DNA of 64,000 nt, taken from Cycas panzhihuaensis. Lineage: Eukaryota > Cycadophyta. The position numbers were made by a program, and so were the translations under genes. This document shows positions 49,167 to 59,523 of this stretch, piece after piece. The first letter of the stretch is position 1; every line of letters starts with the position of its first letter. The stretch lies in NCBI GenBank assembly GCA_023213395.1, contig CM041465.1, positions 122,209,741 to 122,273,740 of the forward strand, written 5' to 3'. The notes below the pieces were generated by a model. It saw only the letters and a list, made by a program, of their open reading frames with translations, did not search any database and had not been told where the DNA came from.

Positions 49167-51754
49167 TTCTCATTAATTTAGGTAGTACCCATAATTTTAT
49201 TGATATACAGAAGGCCAAAAGGATAGGGCTATATGTGGAGAAAAAAGAGTTCAAAATATCATTTCTAAGAAACCAAGTGTTAACATACCTGGATGAAGTC
49301 AAACATCAATGATTACATATAGGAAATTACAATTTTTTTGTAGATTATTATACCTTTGACATTGGGGGATTTTATATAATCTTAGGAGTTGAATGTTTGA
49401 GGGCATTAAGAACTTATGATTTAAACCAAGATCAAAACTTCATCATGTTTAATTGGGAGGGAAGGAAATACCAATTAAATGGTATTAATCTTCTAAAATA
49501 AAAAGTCATATATGTAGAGAGGATAGGGGAAATACTTGATAAAGGGTATATCAGGTTTATTGCAATGCTATACTACATGTAAGAAGAGACCCCTAAGAGT
49601 GAACTACCACTAGAGCAAGAGAAGGAAATAAATGAGCTCATAGACCACCACTAAGATGCCTTCTAGGAGTTACCAAGGACTCCACCACCAAGCTAAAACA
49701 TAGAGCATATCATTGAGTTGGAACCATAAAGGAGGGTTACTATTATTCATTCATATTACTATGGGCATAAGTAGAAGATAGAAATAGAGAGACTCATGCA
49801 AGATTTATTGGATTTAGGTGCCATCATACCAAGTAAAAGCCCTTACGTAATATTTATTATCTTAAGTAAGAAAAAGGATGAGTCCTTCTAAATGTGCATT
49901 GATTGCAAAGCCCTAAATAGGATAATGCTAAAAAGCAATCACCCCATTCCACCTATGGATGATATTACATATGAATAACATGGAGATAGATATTTTTTAA
50001 AAATTGATTTATGTTCTATACACTATCAAATACTAATTCGACCTCAAGACACTGATAAAATAACTTTTTGAATATACCAAGGGCTATACGAGTTTAAGGT
50101 GATGCTATTTGGGCTAATTAATACCCCAACAACATTCCAAGCAAACATGAACCATGTATTTGTGCCTTTTCTAAGAAGGTTTATCATGGTTTTGCTTGAT
50201 AATATTCTTATCTATAGTAAGAGCTAGTAGAAACATTTGGGACATATCTAATAAACATTTCAAATCCTTCAAGACAATTAGTTTTTTGTCAAAAAATCAT
50301 AGTGCTATTTTGGAAGGAGGAACAAAAGTATTATCCAGTAAGATTTAAGACTATAACTTTGAAATCTTGTATAAAAAAGGAAAAAAGAACATTATCATAG
50401 ATGCATTATTAAGGAAATTTGAAGATTTTAAATACTCTACTATCATAATGGTTGAGCCTACATGGCATTAGGAATTACACTAAGAATACTCACAAGATAA
50501 AGAAGTGAAGGCTATCACAAACAAAAGTCCTAAAAAATTAGAAGAGACTTCTTGGACAAAAAGGGATAGTACCCTTCTTTATAAGAATAAAATCTACTTA
50601 CCTAAAAAATCATAATTTAAGAAGGCAATCCTCAAAGAGCATCATGACTCACCCATAGTAGGGCACACAAGGTTTCTTAAGACTTATGATAGGATGAGAT
50701 CATTTTATAGAAGAGGGATGAAGGCCAACATAAAGAAGTTTGTTTTAGAATGTGAGACTTACCAAAGATGAAAAGTAGAATTAGTATGAACTCTAGTGAT
50801 GTTACAACTCTCAGACCAACACAAGAAAAAATGGAAAGAAATTTCTATGGACTTTATAATTGGCCTTCTAAAATCATAAATAAAAATGCATTATTTGTAG
50901 TAGTCAATCACTTGATGAAATATACATATTTTATTCCTATTCACTAATCTTATAAGGCATCCTAAATATCTAAAATATTAATAGAAAATATCTATAGATT
51001 ACATGGGTTTCCTTAGGAAAAAAAAATCAGTGATAGGTATCCTAAATTCATCAACCATTTTTGGAAGGATCTATTCAAATTAGTAGGGACCTAACTCGCC
51101 ATGAGTACAATATACCACCCCAAATAAATTGATAAATTGAAGTAGTTAATAAAGTTATAGAAACATACCTACATTATTATGCTAAAGATAAGCAGTTCAT
51201 GTGGGTAAAATGGATTCAATTAGCTGAATATTGGTACAACATTAATTGCCATACATCCATTAAAATAATACCTTTCATGGCATTATATGGTTACTCATCT
51301 CTTACACTAATGGACTATATTTAGAATATAATAAAAACCCCAACAATAGAGGAACTAATAACATAATGTAAAAGAATTTTAAAAGAACTCAAGAAAAACT
51401 ATAACATCAGAAGTAATCAAATGAAATAATAAATAGACCAAAAGAGAATTAAAAGATAAATTAAGGAGGGAGATTGGGTTTATATAAAACTATAACCATA
51501 TAAATAAACCTCACTTAATTAACAAAGTAAATATAAATGAGCACTAAAATTTTATGACACCCACAAAATTTAAAGAAAGGTTAGAGAAGTAGCTTATACC
51601 CTTAATGTACTAGAGGGAAGTAGGATTTATGATGTGTTCCATGTATCTAACCTTTAACAAAAGATAAGATATCACATAGGGATAATAACTAAACTACTTA
51701 TGATAGATGAGGAGAGGAGGTTTATGATAGAACCAGAAGCCATTGTGAATACCC
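49167..51754 (+). pseudogene. Gypsy-D protease, reverse transcriptase and integrase (broken, internally deleted)
   Basis: The protease at 49170-49500 is LINLGSTHNFIDIQKAKR, with the catalytic Asp changed to Asn, and then ILGVECLRAL. RT at 49730-50330 includes CIDCKALNRIMLKSNHPIPP, MLFGLINTPTTFQANMNHVF and the palm LLDNILIYS (second Asp lost). At about 50333 the text jumps from KKS-stop-CYFG directly to the end of RNase H (DYNFEILYKKGKKNIIIDAL), so the RT thumb and most of RNase H are deleted. Integrase: HHDSPIVGHTRFLKTYDRMR, CETYQR, MDFIIGLLKS. The tail RTRSHCEYP-like text is replaced near 51735 by frame MIEPEAIVNT, just before Gypsy-E. Confidence 0.83.
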
Positions 51755-51993
51755 TAATATGATGCTAATAGATGAAGAAGAAAACATGCCAAAGACAAAA
51801 TAAGAAACTCTAATGATCCTTATATTAAATCCTTTGAATATAAATACATAAGTGTAGTATCTATGAAAGAGACACTCATCATCCATGTATTTCTTGCTAT
51901 TTATGCAAAGGATATGAAATAGGAAGAATAAAGAATAAGAAATAAGGACTAAAGAATAATAAATAATAAATAAAGAATAATGACTACTCATCA
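51755..51993 (-). repeat. Gypsy-E 3' LTR (left copy)
   Basis: 239 bp, TAATATGATGC...GACTACTCATCA. The adjacent ATTCCTCCCTACTCAG is a polypurine tract on the minus strand. Confidence 0.88.
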
Positions 51994-52059
51994 ATTCCTC
52001 CCTACTCAGAGGAAATTATCCCCAATTTTTGCTGAAGTTGGGAGAAAAAATGGAGGAAG

Positions 52060-53820
52060 TATACTTTAGAGATCCACTTGGCTTGTGTGGGTCAATTTCC
52101 TTTCCTGCTAATGAGGTAGGTTATGGTAAGCCATTATCTGGTATGCCACCATGTAGTCTCCAATAAGGTATCTTCCTATAAAGATGGTTGAAAATCTAGA
52201 ATTATATTTGTTGGGTGTATGGCATGGGATTCAACTTATAATAGTTGGGGCTCATATAATTTAAGTTGTTTAACATTTATAATATTGTGGATTCCCAAAT
52301 ATATAGGTAACTCAAGATGAGAAGCATTAGTGCCAACTTATTGAAGAATGGTATAAAGTCCAAATCTTATAGGCTTGAGCTTATGATGGTATTTGAATCT
52401 TTGTTAGTCTAGGTAGAGCCAAACTTGATCACTAATATTAGAGCTGGTTGAGACTCAATGTTAATCATGTTGAGCCTTATATTTTTCCTAAGTTTAGTAT
52501 AATATCTATTGGACTGATGTGTGTAGGTACAACAAATGGTTGATGAAGCTGGTGGTGTTTTACTATTCCTTTTCTTCATGCTTGGTAGTTAGAGATGGTC
52601 ATGTTAAGGGAAACTCATATAGAGCTAGTGGCTGGTGACCATAGAAGATCTTAAATGGAGAATATCTAATTGATTGATGGATTGCTCAATTGTAGCTATA
52701 TTAAATATGATGGAGGTATATGTCCTACTATGTATTATGATACTAAAAAATTCTAAGAGCTTGAGCTAGTGTTCTATTAATCACTTTGGTCAAATCATCT
52801 ATTTGTGGATGAAATGGTATAGAAAATTTGAGCTTCTATAAGCATTACCAAAAGTGACTTAGAAAATAGTTATCCTTATCTAAAATAATAGAAATAAGTA
52901 ATCCAAAGTGAGTCCATATATGTTGGGAGAATAATGTAGTTATTTGTGAGGTGGAGATCTCCTTTTTGCATGGTGTGAATATGGCCATTTTAGAAAAATA
53001 ATACACAATAACAAAGATGCAGGCATTGTCATATTGTATTATGGGAAATCTACTAAGAAAGTCCATTGAAATTAATTCCCATGGTCTATTTGAGATGGGT
53101 AATATTTAGTAAAGACTAAGCTTCCTATTAGCTAGCTTAGATTGAATATATAGGGAGCATCATCTAATATATGCTTTGATCAATTTTTACATGGACGACC
53201 GATAAAAATAATGTTATAAATGTTAGAGGGTCTTTTGAGTCCCAAAATGACTATTGTAGGAGGATGAGTGAGCTTCCTTAAGAAACTATTACTGTGGTGC
53301 ACCATCAGGTATACAAAGCTTCTTATATTTATATAATAATTCATCTTTAATATGGTAGTCCAAGTATGGTTCCCAATTAATGATTATTGGTTGAGCTAAT
53401 ACCTCTATGATAGGCCAAAATTAAGGATCTTCTTAGTATAGATTTTTCTAGTTGATATAAGATATAAGGTAGCTATCAAGTAGTGTAATGGGTGCTATTA
53501 TTGAAGGACAGATGAGGAAATCTACTACCTTATTAGATGTTCCTTTGTTTGTATATGTTGATAAGGTTAAATTATTTTATATAATATGCCCACTTGAGAT
53601 GCCTATGCTTCTAAAATTTTGACTAGGTTTTGAGAGGAATTATAATGAGTGATGATTAATATACGCTATGGTTTCTTTGCCCATTAGTAAGTGCCAAAAG
53701 CATTTAAAACCTTGGATGAGGGCATATAATTACTTTTCATATGTGTTGTAATTGAGCTTGGCTTGAGAGAAGGCCTTAGAGTGATAAGTAATAGGGTGTC
53801 CTACTTACTTGGGTATTACT
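52060..53820 (-). pseudogene. Gypsy-E RNase H and integrase (broken)
   Basis: RNase H near 53790-53600: HPITYHSKAFSQAKLNYNTY and INHHSL. The integrase core at 53066-52845 is one open piece, DFLSRFPIIQYDNACIFVIV (first Asp), and ends FGLLISIILDKDNYFLSHFW (second Asp region). Downstream are FHPQIDDLTKVINRTLAQAL (the Glu region) and YSPFKIFYGHQPLALYEFPL. The C-terminal HPTNIILDFQPSL and ETTWWHTR wording is typical of chromovirus tails. Stops and shifts between segments. No RT upstream. Confidence 0.84.
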
Positions 53821-54860
53821 TGAAGGAAGGATGGATCTAGGAGATAAATCACTCACATACACACAACGGTAATGGAGAATGAAAAAGAAGATGAAACAAG
53901 ATATGAGAGCAAGCTTAGAGGTGAGAATGAATAATGACTCCCTGCTTGAGATTTTGCCTTTTATTATTGAGGGTGAGCATTAGGGTTAGGATTTTCCCGC
54001 CTAATGACATGAACCTAAAATTACATCTAAATGCACATAAAGTGCATTTCATTAAGAGACTAATGCTAACAATATATCCTAAAGTCACATAATTAATCTA
54101 CATAAATGACCTTGATACATTAACCTCTTTTAATCCCCCCCTTAATGGTGGAAGGTTATTTTGAGAAAATCTATTCTATGATGTCTTCACTTGAGCTTCA
54201 TTATTACATGAAAATTTTAAATGACACTTTTGTGGGAAAACTCTCATGGGGAATAAAAACCCACTAACTTTCTAAGATCTATAGCCCTTTTTATAAATCA
54301 AAATGACTAAGGTGGATCTTTGATGTAGCCTGATAGCCAAGCAACTTAAATGTGCAACTTAATCTACTGAGTCTCCATATACCGTTTGGTGGCCCTATGC
54401 CCTTTTTGGGTTTTTACAGGTTCTGATTTTCCAAAGCTAGTACAACCTTTATCCTTCTATGCCCACATGGGGTATTTTGTATCTAGTTTAAATTATGGAT
54501 ATTTTAGTATCTAGTTTAAATTATAGTTGTTGTAGTTGTATTATCATAGGGGCTTGTTAATGCAATAACTATTAGAATATAATTATCATATTATTGACTA
54601 GGTTCTACTAAAAGGTTTGGGAATCTTGCCTTTATTCTTGTAGCTCTTATGTAAGAAGTTCAAAGGGGCCTATGTGGGATTGCTCTTCTTGGTCACTAGA
54701 GATTAGAGGGGTATGCCTGCCTAGGTAAGGCTTATGGCAATACACCCATATAATGGAATTAAAAGTTCTTTTTTAAGGCTATAAGTGTGAGTAATTACCA
54801 CTCAATTATCATATGGTTAAGTACATAAAATAAATCTTTTTAAAAAGTACATTAGTATTG
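53821..54860. other. Non-coding insert in Gypsy-E, LTR-like left part
   Basis: RNase H text ends near 53820. The following 300 bp end near 54120, before TCCCCCCCTTAATGG, a purine tract on the minus strand, which suggests an LTR border. No coding motif follows up to 54860. The identity of the insert is unresolved. Confidence 0.35.
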
Positions 54861-54867
54861 GATGCGA

Positions 54868-55158
54868 TGGTTATGACTTGGTCACAATAATCATGACCTG
54901 GTCTCAATTAGGTTGTAATCATGACCTGGTCATTATTGGGTTGCAATGATCATATCCTTGTTTCAATTAAGTTATAATCACGAGATGGTCATAATTGGGT
55001 TTCAATGATCATGACCTAGTCATAATTGGGTCATGATCATAACCTACTTGCAATTAAGTTACAATCATGACCTAGTCATAATTGGGTTATGATCATGACC
55101 TAGTCATAATTGGGTTGTAATAATCATGACCTAGTTGTACTTAGGTTACAACTTAATC
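54868..55158. repeat. Minisatellite, about 30 bp unit
   Basis: About ten imperfect units built on ATCATGACCTAGTCATAATT followed by GGGTTGTA. It lies in the Gypsy-E leader region. Confidence 0.85.
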
Positions 55159-55475
55159 ACTTAAGAAAAATTTAAAAAATACAATGAAACTCTAAAGAAA
55201 ACTTAAATTTATTTTAAAATATTAAGAATATTTTTCTTTTTATAACATAAGGTTGCAAACCTTGTAATATCAAAAAAAGAAATTGGCAATGTGATATAAC
55301 TGATGATTTTTCCCTCCTTCGTGAATAGATTCCAAGCAAACCAATATTGAGCAGACTCTCTAATTTCACATGCATGTTTGTCAAGTGTTGGTGATCAAGA
55401 TTAATACCCTTATGTGAAGGTTTTACTAGATGGAGTGTAAACGAGATTATATTATACATTAAATGAGCCACAAAG

Positions 55476-55695
55476 TGTGGTCATTAAGTAGAGTTATTGA
55501 GGTTATGAATAAGATTGCGAGTCATAAGTAGGGTTGTGAACCATTATAGTCATAAGCAGGTCATCAAGTAAAATTGCAAGTGGGGTTACAGACAAGTCAT
55601 GAATAGATGTCTTAATCACTCAGAGTTTTTGAGTAGGGTTACCTAGTAGTATCAAGAGTAGGGTTGCAAGTGGGGGTAAGTGGGTTGCAACTCAC
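55476..55695. repeat. Degenerate short repeat array next to the Gypsy-E primer site
   Basis: Irregular repeats of CATAAGTAGGGTTG and GGGTTGCAAGTGGGGTTA. Units vary too much for a fixed period. Confidence 0.6.
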
Positions 55696-55705
55696 AAGAT
55701 CACTA

Positions 55706-55717
55706 GCTTTGATACTA
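55706..55717 (-). other. Gypsy-E primer binding site
   Basis: Minus strand TAGTATCAAAGC, two mismatches to the initiator-Met-tRNA site, two bases from the LTR. Confidence 0.78.
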
Positions 55718-55719
55718 AT

Positions 55720-55923
55720 TAATATGATGCTAGGAAATAAAGAAGAAAACATTCCAAAGAAAGAATAAGAAACTCTAATAATCCTTGTATTAAATCCTTT
55801 GAATATAAATATATGAGTGTGGTGTCTGCATAAGAGAGACTTGTTATCCATGCATTTCTTACTATTTATATAGAGGATCCAAAATAGGAAGAATAAAGAA
55901 TAAAGACTAATGACTACTCATTA
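55720..55923 (-). repeat. Gypsy-E 5' LTR (right copy)
   Basis: 204 bp. Shares TTAAATCCTTTGAATATAAA and TAATGACTACTCAT with the left copy, with small internal deletions. Confidence 0.88.
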
Positions 55924-56054
55924 TACCTACCAATACTTGATTAAATAGAAAGGGATAACATGATAAGAGGCAACTTAGGAAGATGAATAATTCATCCTAT
56001 ATCACCCATCATTACCTATGCTTTATGAACAAAGTGAGTTTTTTTAAGGGGACT
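55924..56054 (+). pseudogene. Gypsy-D chromodomain tail and polypurine tract
   Basis: Plus strand from 55934: YLIK-stop-KG, then EAT-stop. This is the chromodomain core with both Trp codons turned into stops. The text ends shortly before TTAAGGGGACT (56045-56054), the polypurine tract directly before the LTR at 56055. It continues the integrase that Gypsy-E interrupted at 51754. Confidence 0.76.
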
Positions 56055-57051
56055 TGTTATGACCCAAGGCAATTATGGGAATTGATAAAATTATTTACTG
56101 GAAGTTGGCCTCAAATATTATTAGGGTATAGGTATCTTATTAGAAGTTGGTTTTATTATAGGAAATTAGTTTTGTTTAAGGATGGTTAAATTTAATACCT
56201 ATTAATAGAGATCTATTATTCACTTATAAAGCATCTTTTTTGAGTTAATCCATTTGTGTGCTCTTGACCATTTAGCTCTTGAGAGCTTTTATTTAGCTTT
56301 CATTTTAGTTTTCTTTATCTTTGTGGAAGTAGATCCAATTTAGAATTACTTCATATATAATATTTATAATATATATAGATTAAATAGCTATATAAATAAT
56401 AATGTTATATAATTCATAAAAATAAAAAGAGAAGATAATAATATATGCTAAGACAATGAAATAAAAGCAGAGTAAGATGAAAAAGGAAGTGAATAAATAT
56501 AATAATTAAAATAGGTCTTTAAATCAATATTTGTAAAGTTTAAAAGATAGTTTTATACATCCCCATACCAAGTAAGAATTAAGCTAGAAATATGTAAAAA
56601 TATCTATTATTATTGAATCTATTTAATATATACTAGGTAGTCTTCGTGGACTCAAATAATATACAATGATTTTTATATAGAATTACATATGGAGAACAAG
56701 CAAGTAGCTTAACTCATCATACTTATACATGGATCAGTCTTAGAAAAGGATGTACAAAATAATACCATAACAATGTACTACCAAAATAGACATTACTATA
56801 AATTACTACTATACTTCTATCCACAACCTAAGATTCTCATATGGGTCTATCTTATTATGTCAAGATTCTTAGATTAAGAATAAAACATAAAAGACAAGAA
56901 GAATATTTAGAAACTTGAAGGTTGGAATTTAAGACATGCATAAAAAACTAAAGGAAAATAAAGTGAGATGAAGAAGGTAAAAAGGTTGGTGATTAAATTG
57001 AGTAGGCTAAGGGACAATAACTTGTTAAAACAAAAGAAAGTAAAGAAATCA
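56055..57051 (+). repeat. Gypsy-D 3' LTR (right copy)
   Basis: About 1 kb, begins TGTTATGACCC after the polypurine tract and ends near AAAGAAATCA. A TATA-like CTTATAAAGC occurs at about 56223. The right end is defined by the resumption of Gypsy-A integrase at 57052. Confidence 0.72.
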
Positions 57052-58071
57052 TACCATGGGAGAAACATGTATCTATATCATGAATACATTGATAATTTGG
57101 AAAGCCTTATAAGTTTACTATATGGCTATGAAGTATGAAAACTTGGTCAACCTATCTACTACCATAAAAATTATATCCTTATCTTTCTATACTAGTAGTC
57201 TTATCATAAAATCCATGCTAATAATTTATCATTTTTGTTATGGGATGGGTAGAGGTTGTAATAGGCTAGTGAAGCTATGCTTTTTGTAATTATTTTCTTA
57301 GTAGAGTGAAAATTCTGCCACATATTTTTTAATTTCCTTCTTCATGCTTTTCTAGGAGAATTATTATTTATACATGAGGTATGTCTTGTAAAATCTAGTA
57401 TGCCCTACCATTGGTACTGAGTGTTATTCTTTTATGATTTTTGTCTTAAGCTTAGAATTTGAGTTTAGGAATATTCTTCCTTTATATCATATAAGATTAT
57501 TTTTCTATTCAAAGTTGTTGTATGAGGCTTATTATATTTTTGTAATTACTTCTTAGGTTTTAGTACTTTTCACATATTTGGATTAGAGATTGATTACCTA
57601 ATTAGCATTAAGTAGGGTTAAATCATATAGTTATGGGTCTTTATCTCTTACTTCCTATTAGGAAGGTGTATTAACAATGATATTTAATTTACTCTTCTTG
57701 TAGGAAAAATTAAAGTAATAAGCCTATATTTTACTAAACCATTTCTATTATTCAGGGGATAATTCTTTCTATTTTAAAAGATATTAGAGATTATTATGAT
57801 TCATTTCAACTATGAATTGGCTCCCTTAAGAGGTATTATTATAATTTTATATAAGATATGTATTATAGATGGTATTTCCTTATCATAAGTTAAATGAAGT
57901 TATTCTTACATTGAGTTTCTTATTTTCAAAGGCTATAGGTCTTCCCTCTTATATAAGTATAGCCTCAATGCCCTTTCTTGAGGAATCACACTTGAGGATA
58001 AATGGTTCATAAAAATATGGGGATGTTAGTATGTGAACAATTGTTATTACTTCTTTTAATTGTTAGAAGTG
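57052..58071 (-). pseudogene. Gypsy-A RNase H and N-terminal half of integrase (broken)
   Basis: RNase H from about 58060: FILKCDSS, LTSPYF and FENKKLN-like wording, then KEIPSIIHILYKIIIIPLKG. The integrase zinc region near 57440-57300 is VGHTRFYKTYL with later Cys eroded. The core starts MDFMIRLLV near 57220 and VVDRLTKFSYFIAI near 57170 (first catalytic Asp). The text stops at the Gypsy-D border. Its continuation, beginning near the second catalytic Asp, is at 29153. Confidence 0.75.
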
Positions 58072-58401
58072 TGAAGAATCATACAATGATAGAGACAAAT
58101 CAGAGTATAATCAAATAATCAAAAATATTATAGCATAAACACATAAGTCTTTGTATTCAATCTATCTTTGAGTGAGTATATAGCAAAATTTTAATATAGG
58201 TGGTATCTAAAGACACCAGGGTTGCACACCCCTCCAAATATATAGTTTGGGGGAGGAGGGAAACTCCTCAACCCCTAAAATTTAAATAATAATAAAATAT
58301 TACATAACTCAACATGTTAACTCAAATCAACTTAACCTTACATGACTTACCTTCACATGTGTAAAATGGTAGGAGTGGAGTGATGAACATTAACCCTAAC
58401 A
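58072..58401 (-). repeat. Copia-5 3' LTR (left copy)
   Basis: 330 bp, TGAAGAATCATAC...AACCCTAACA, matching 62733-63076 (TATCTAAAGACACCAGGGTT or a close variant, and TATAGTTTGGGGGAGGAGGG). Confidence 0.93.
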
Positions 58402-58646
58402 TTCTCCTCCTTAATAGTTATCATGAACAACTTTATCTTCTCTTTAAACTTGTGAAACTTGAACTTGAAAAAAACTTTGAGTATTTATCTTTTGGCTTGG
58501 TCATTATCAACTCGCCTCATCCTTTTGGCAATGTGTGTGTCTTTACCATTGAGTGGTTCAAAAAATCCCTAAGTAAATGTAGCTTGATTTGAATGTAAGT
58601 GAATGACTGCAACCCTAACTTTATTTTCTGAAACTTTGACTTTGTA

Positions 58647-59119
58647 TTATGTAGTCTTTGTGTTATGAGTAACTATCATATCATAAGATTTCTCCCCCTC
58701 AAATAGAGAATTGACTTCACATTCAACAAAGTGATCATACATTTGACTTGAATTTTTCTCCTTGGTCTTTCTATCACAATTAACCTGCTTTGGCATCTGT
58801 CTCACATGCTCAACAATATCAATGTTAAATTTATTTACATTGAGGGTTTCTCCCCCATAAATAGAATACAACATGTCCCATACCGATTTGAAAGTTGTCA
58901 TTTCACAAATTTTAGAAAAACATTAATATCTATAGTGTAAAATAGTATAGCCAAGGCTTCATTGTCTTTAATGTCTTCTTTAATATTAAGGTCATATCCA
59001 TTTTATAAGTATTTCTAAAAATCATTTGTAATAAAATAATTTTGCATTATTTTATACCATTGTGAAAAATTATAGCCATCAAATATAGGAAATTATATTT
59101 TATTTAGATTAATTACCAT
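58647..59119 (-). pseudogene. Copia-5 gag remnant
   Basis: Met at 59119 opens MVINLNKI, then FPIFDGYNFSQWYKIMQNYF, the copia gag opening. After a stop-rich gap the open piece 58901-58647 has FKSVWDMLYSIYGGETLNVN, the capsid core, followed by about 50 residues without a known match. No zinc knuckle is visible and the gene ends about 245 bp from the 3' LTR. The total coding potential is about 160 codons, far less than a complete gag-pol. It may be the relic of a parasitic element packaged by a relative's gag and copied by its enzymes. Confidence 0.72.
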
Positions 59120-59460
59120 TTGTATTAAAAACTTTAGTACATAATAAAAAAGAATATGCTTTTACCAAGTGAACTTTTTGTACTTCTCAACAAAATATGT
59201 GCCTTTAGAAGGAATTAAAGAACTCAATAAATCAATAAGCTTAAAATATATAACTTTAAATAGACTCTTTGAAATATAATGATGATATGAGCAAATTTAA
59301 AAAGTAACTAAGATCATTTTAACTATGCAAATTTGAAATAAGGCTTTGATGATAAAAAATAAAGAATTCTTAAGCTATTAATTTTTTAAATGAATAAATA
59401 TAAACTTTTAATGCAAGAAGTCCTTTTGTCTTAATGAAGATATACAATACTAAAAAACTG

Positions 59461-59523
<63 letters not shown>

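Larger units (their letters stand above)
51755..55923 (-). mobile_element. Gypsy-E: minus-strand gypsy inside Gypsy-D, 5' coding half missing
   Basis: LTRs at 51755-51993 and 55720-55923 match well. Flanks TACCC (51750-51754) and TACCT (55924-55928) differ at one base. The insertion falls between Gypsy-D integrase and its chromodomain. RNase H and integrase are readable at 52060-53820, but gag, protease and RT are absent. Instead there is a probable foreign insert and two minisatellite arrays. Confidence 0.86.
29155..57051 (+). mobile_element. Gypsy-D: plus-strand chromovirus inserted in the Gypsy-A integrase, heavily nested
   Basis: Related sequences at about 29155-30040 and 56055-57051 are in the same orientation, start TGTAACAACCC and TGTTATGACCC, and serve as LTRs. 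A polypurine tract (TTAAGGGGACT, 56045-56054) directly precedes the right one. Protease, RT, integrase and chromodomain lie at 49167-51754 and 55924-56000 on the plus strand. Both outer borders fall inside the same integrase gene (Gypsy-A), which supports one insertion. The primer site, leader and gag were not found and have been lost or replaced where the Tat-like element begins. No clear target duplication. Confidence 0.65.

Noticed and set aside
54868-55158. CRISPR-like array because of regular 30 bp repeats
   Set aside because: The units are contiguous and degenerate, with no unique spacers, and the context is a plant retrotransposon.
55476-55695. Interstitial telomere repeat suggested by TAGGGTT words
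   Set aside because: Spacing and units are irregular and do not form consecutive TTTAGGG repeats.
29150-57056. Target duplication for Gypsy-D
   Set aside because: The flanks (TTATG and TACCA) do not match convincingly under any LTR boundary I tried. Support for the insertion rests on the split integrase and the LTR similarity.
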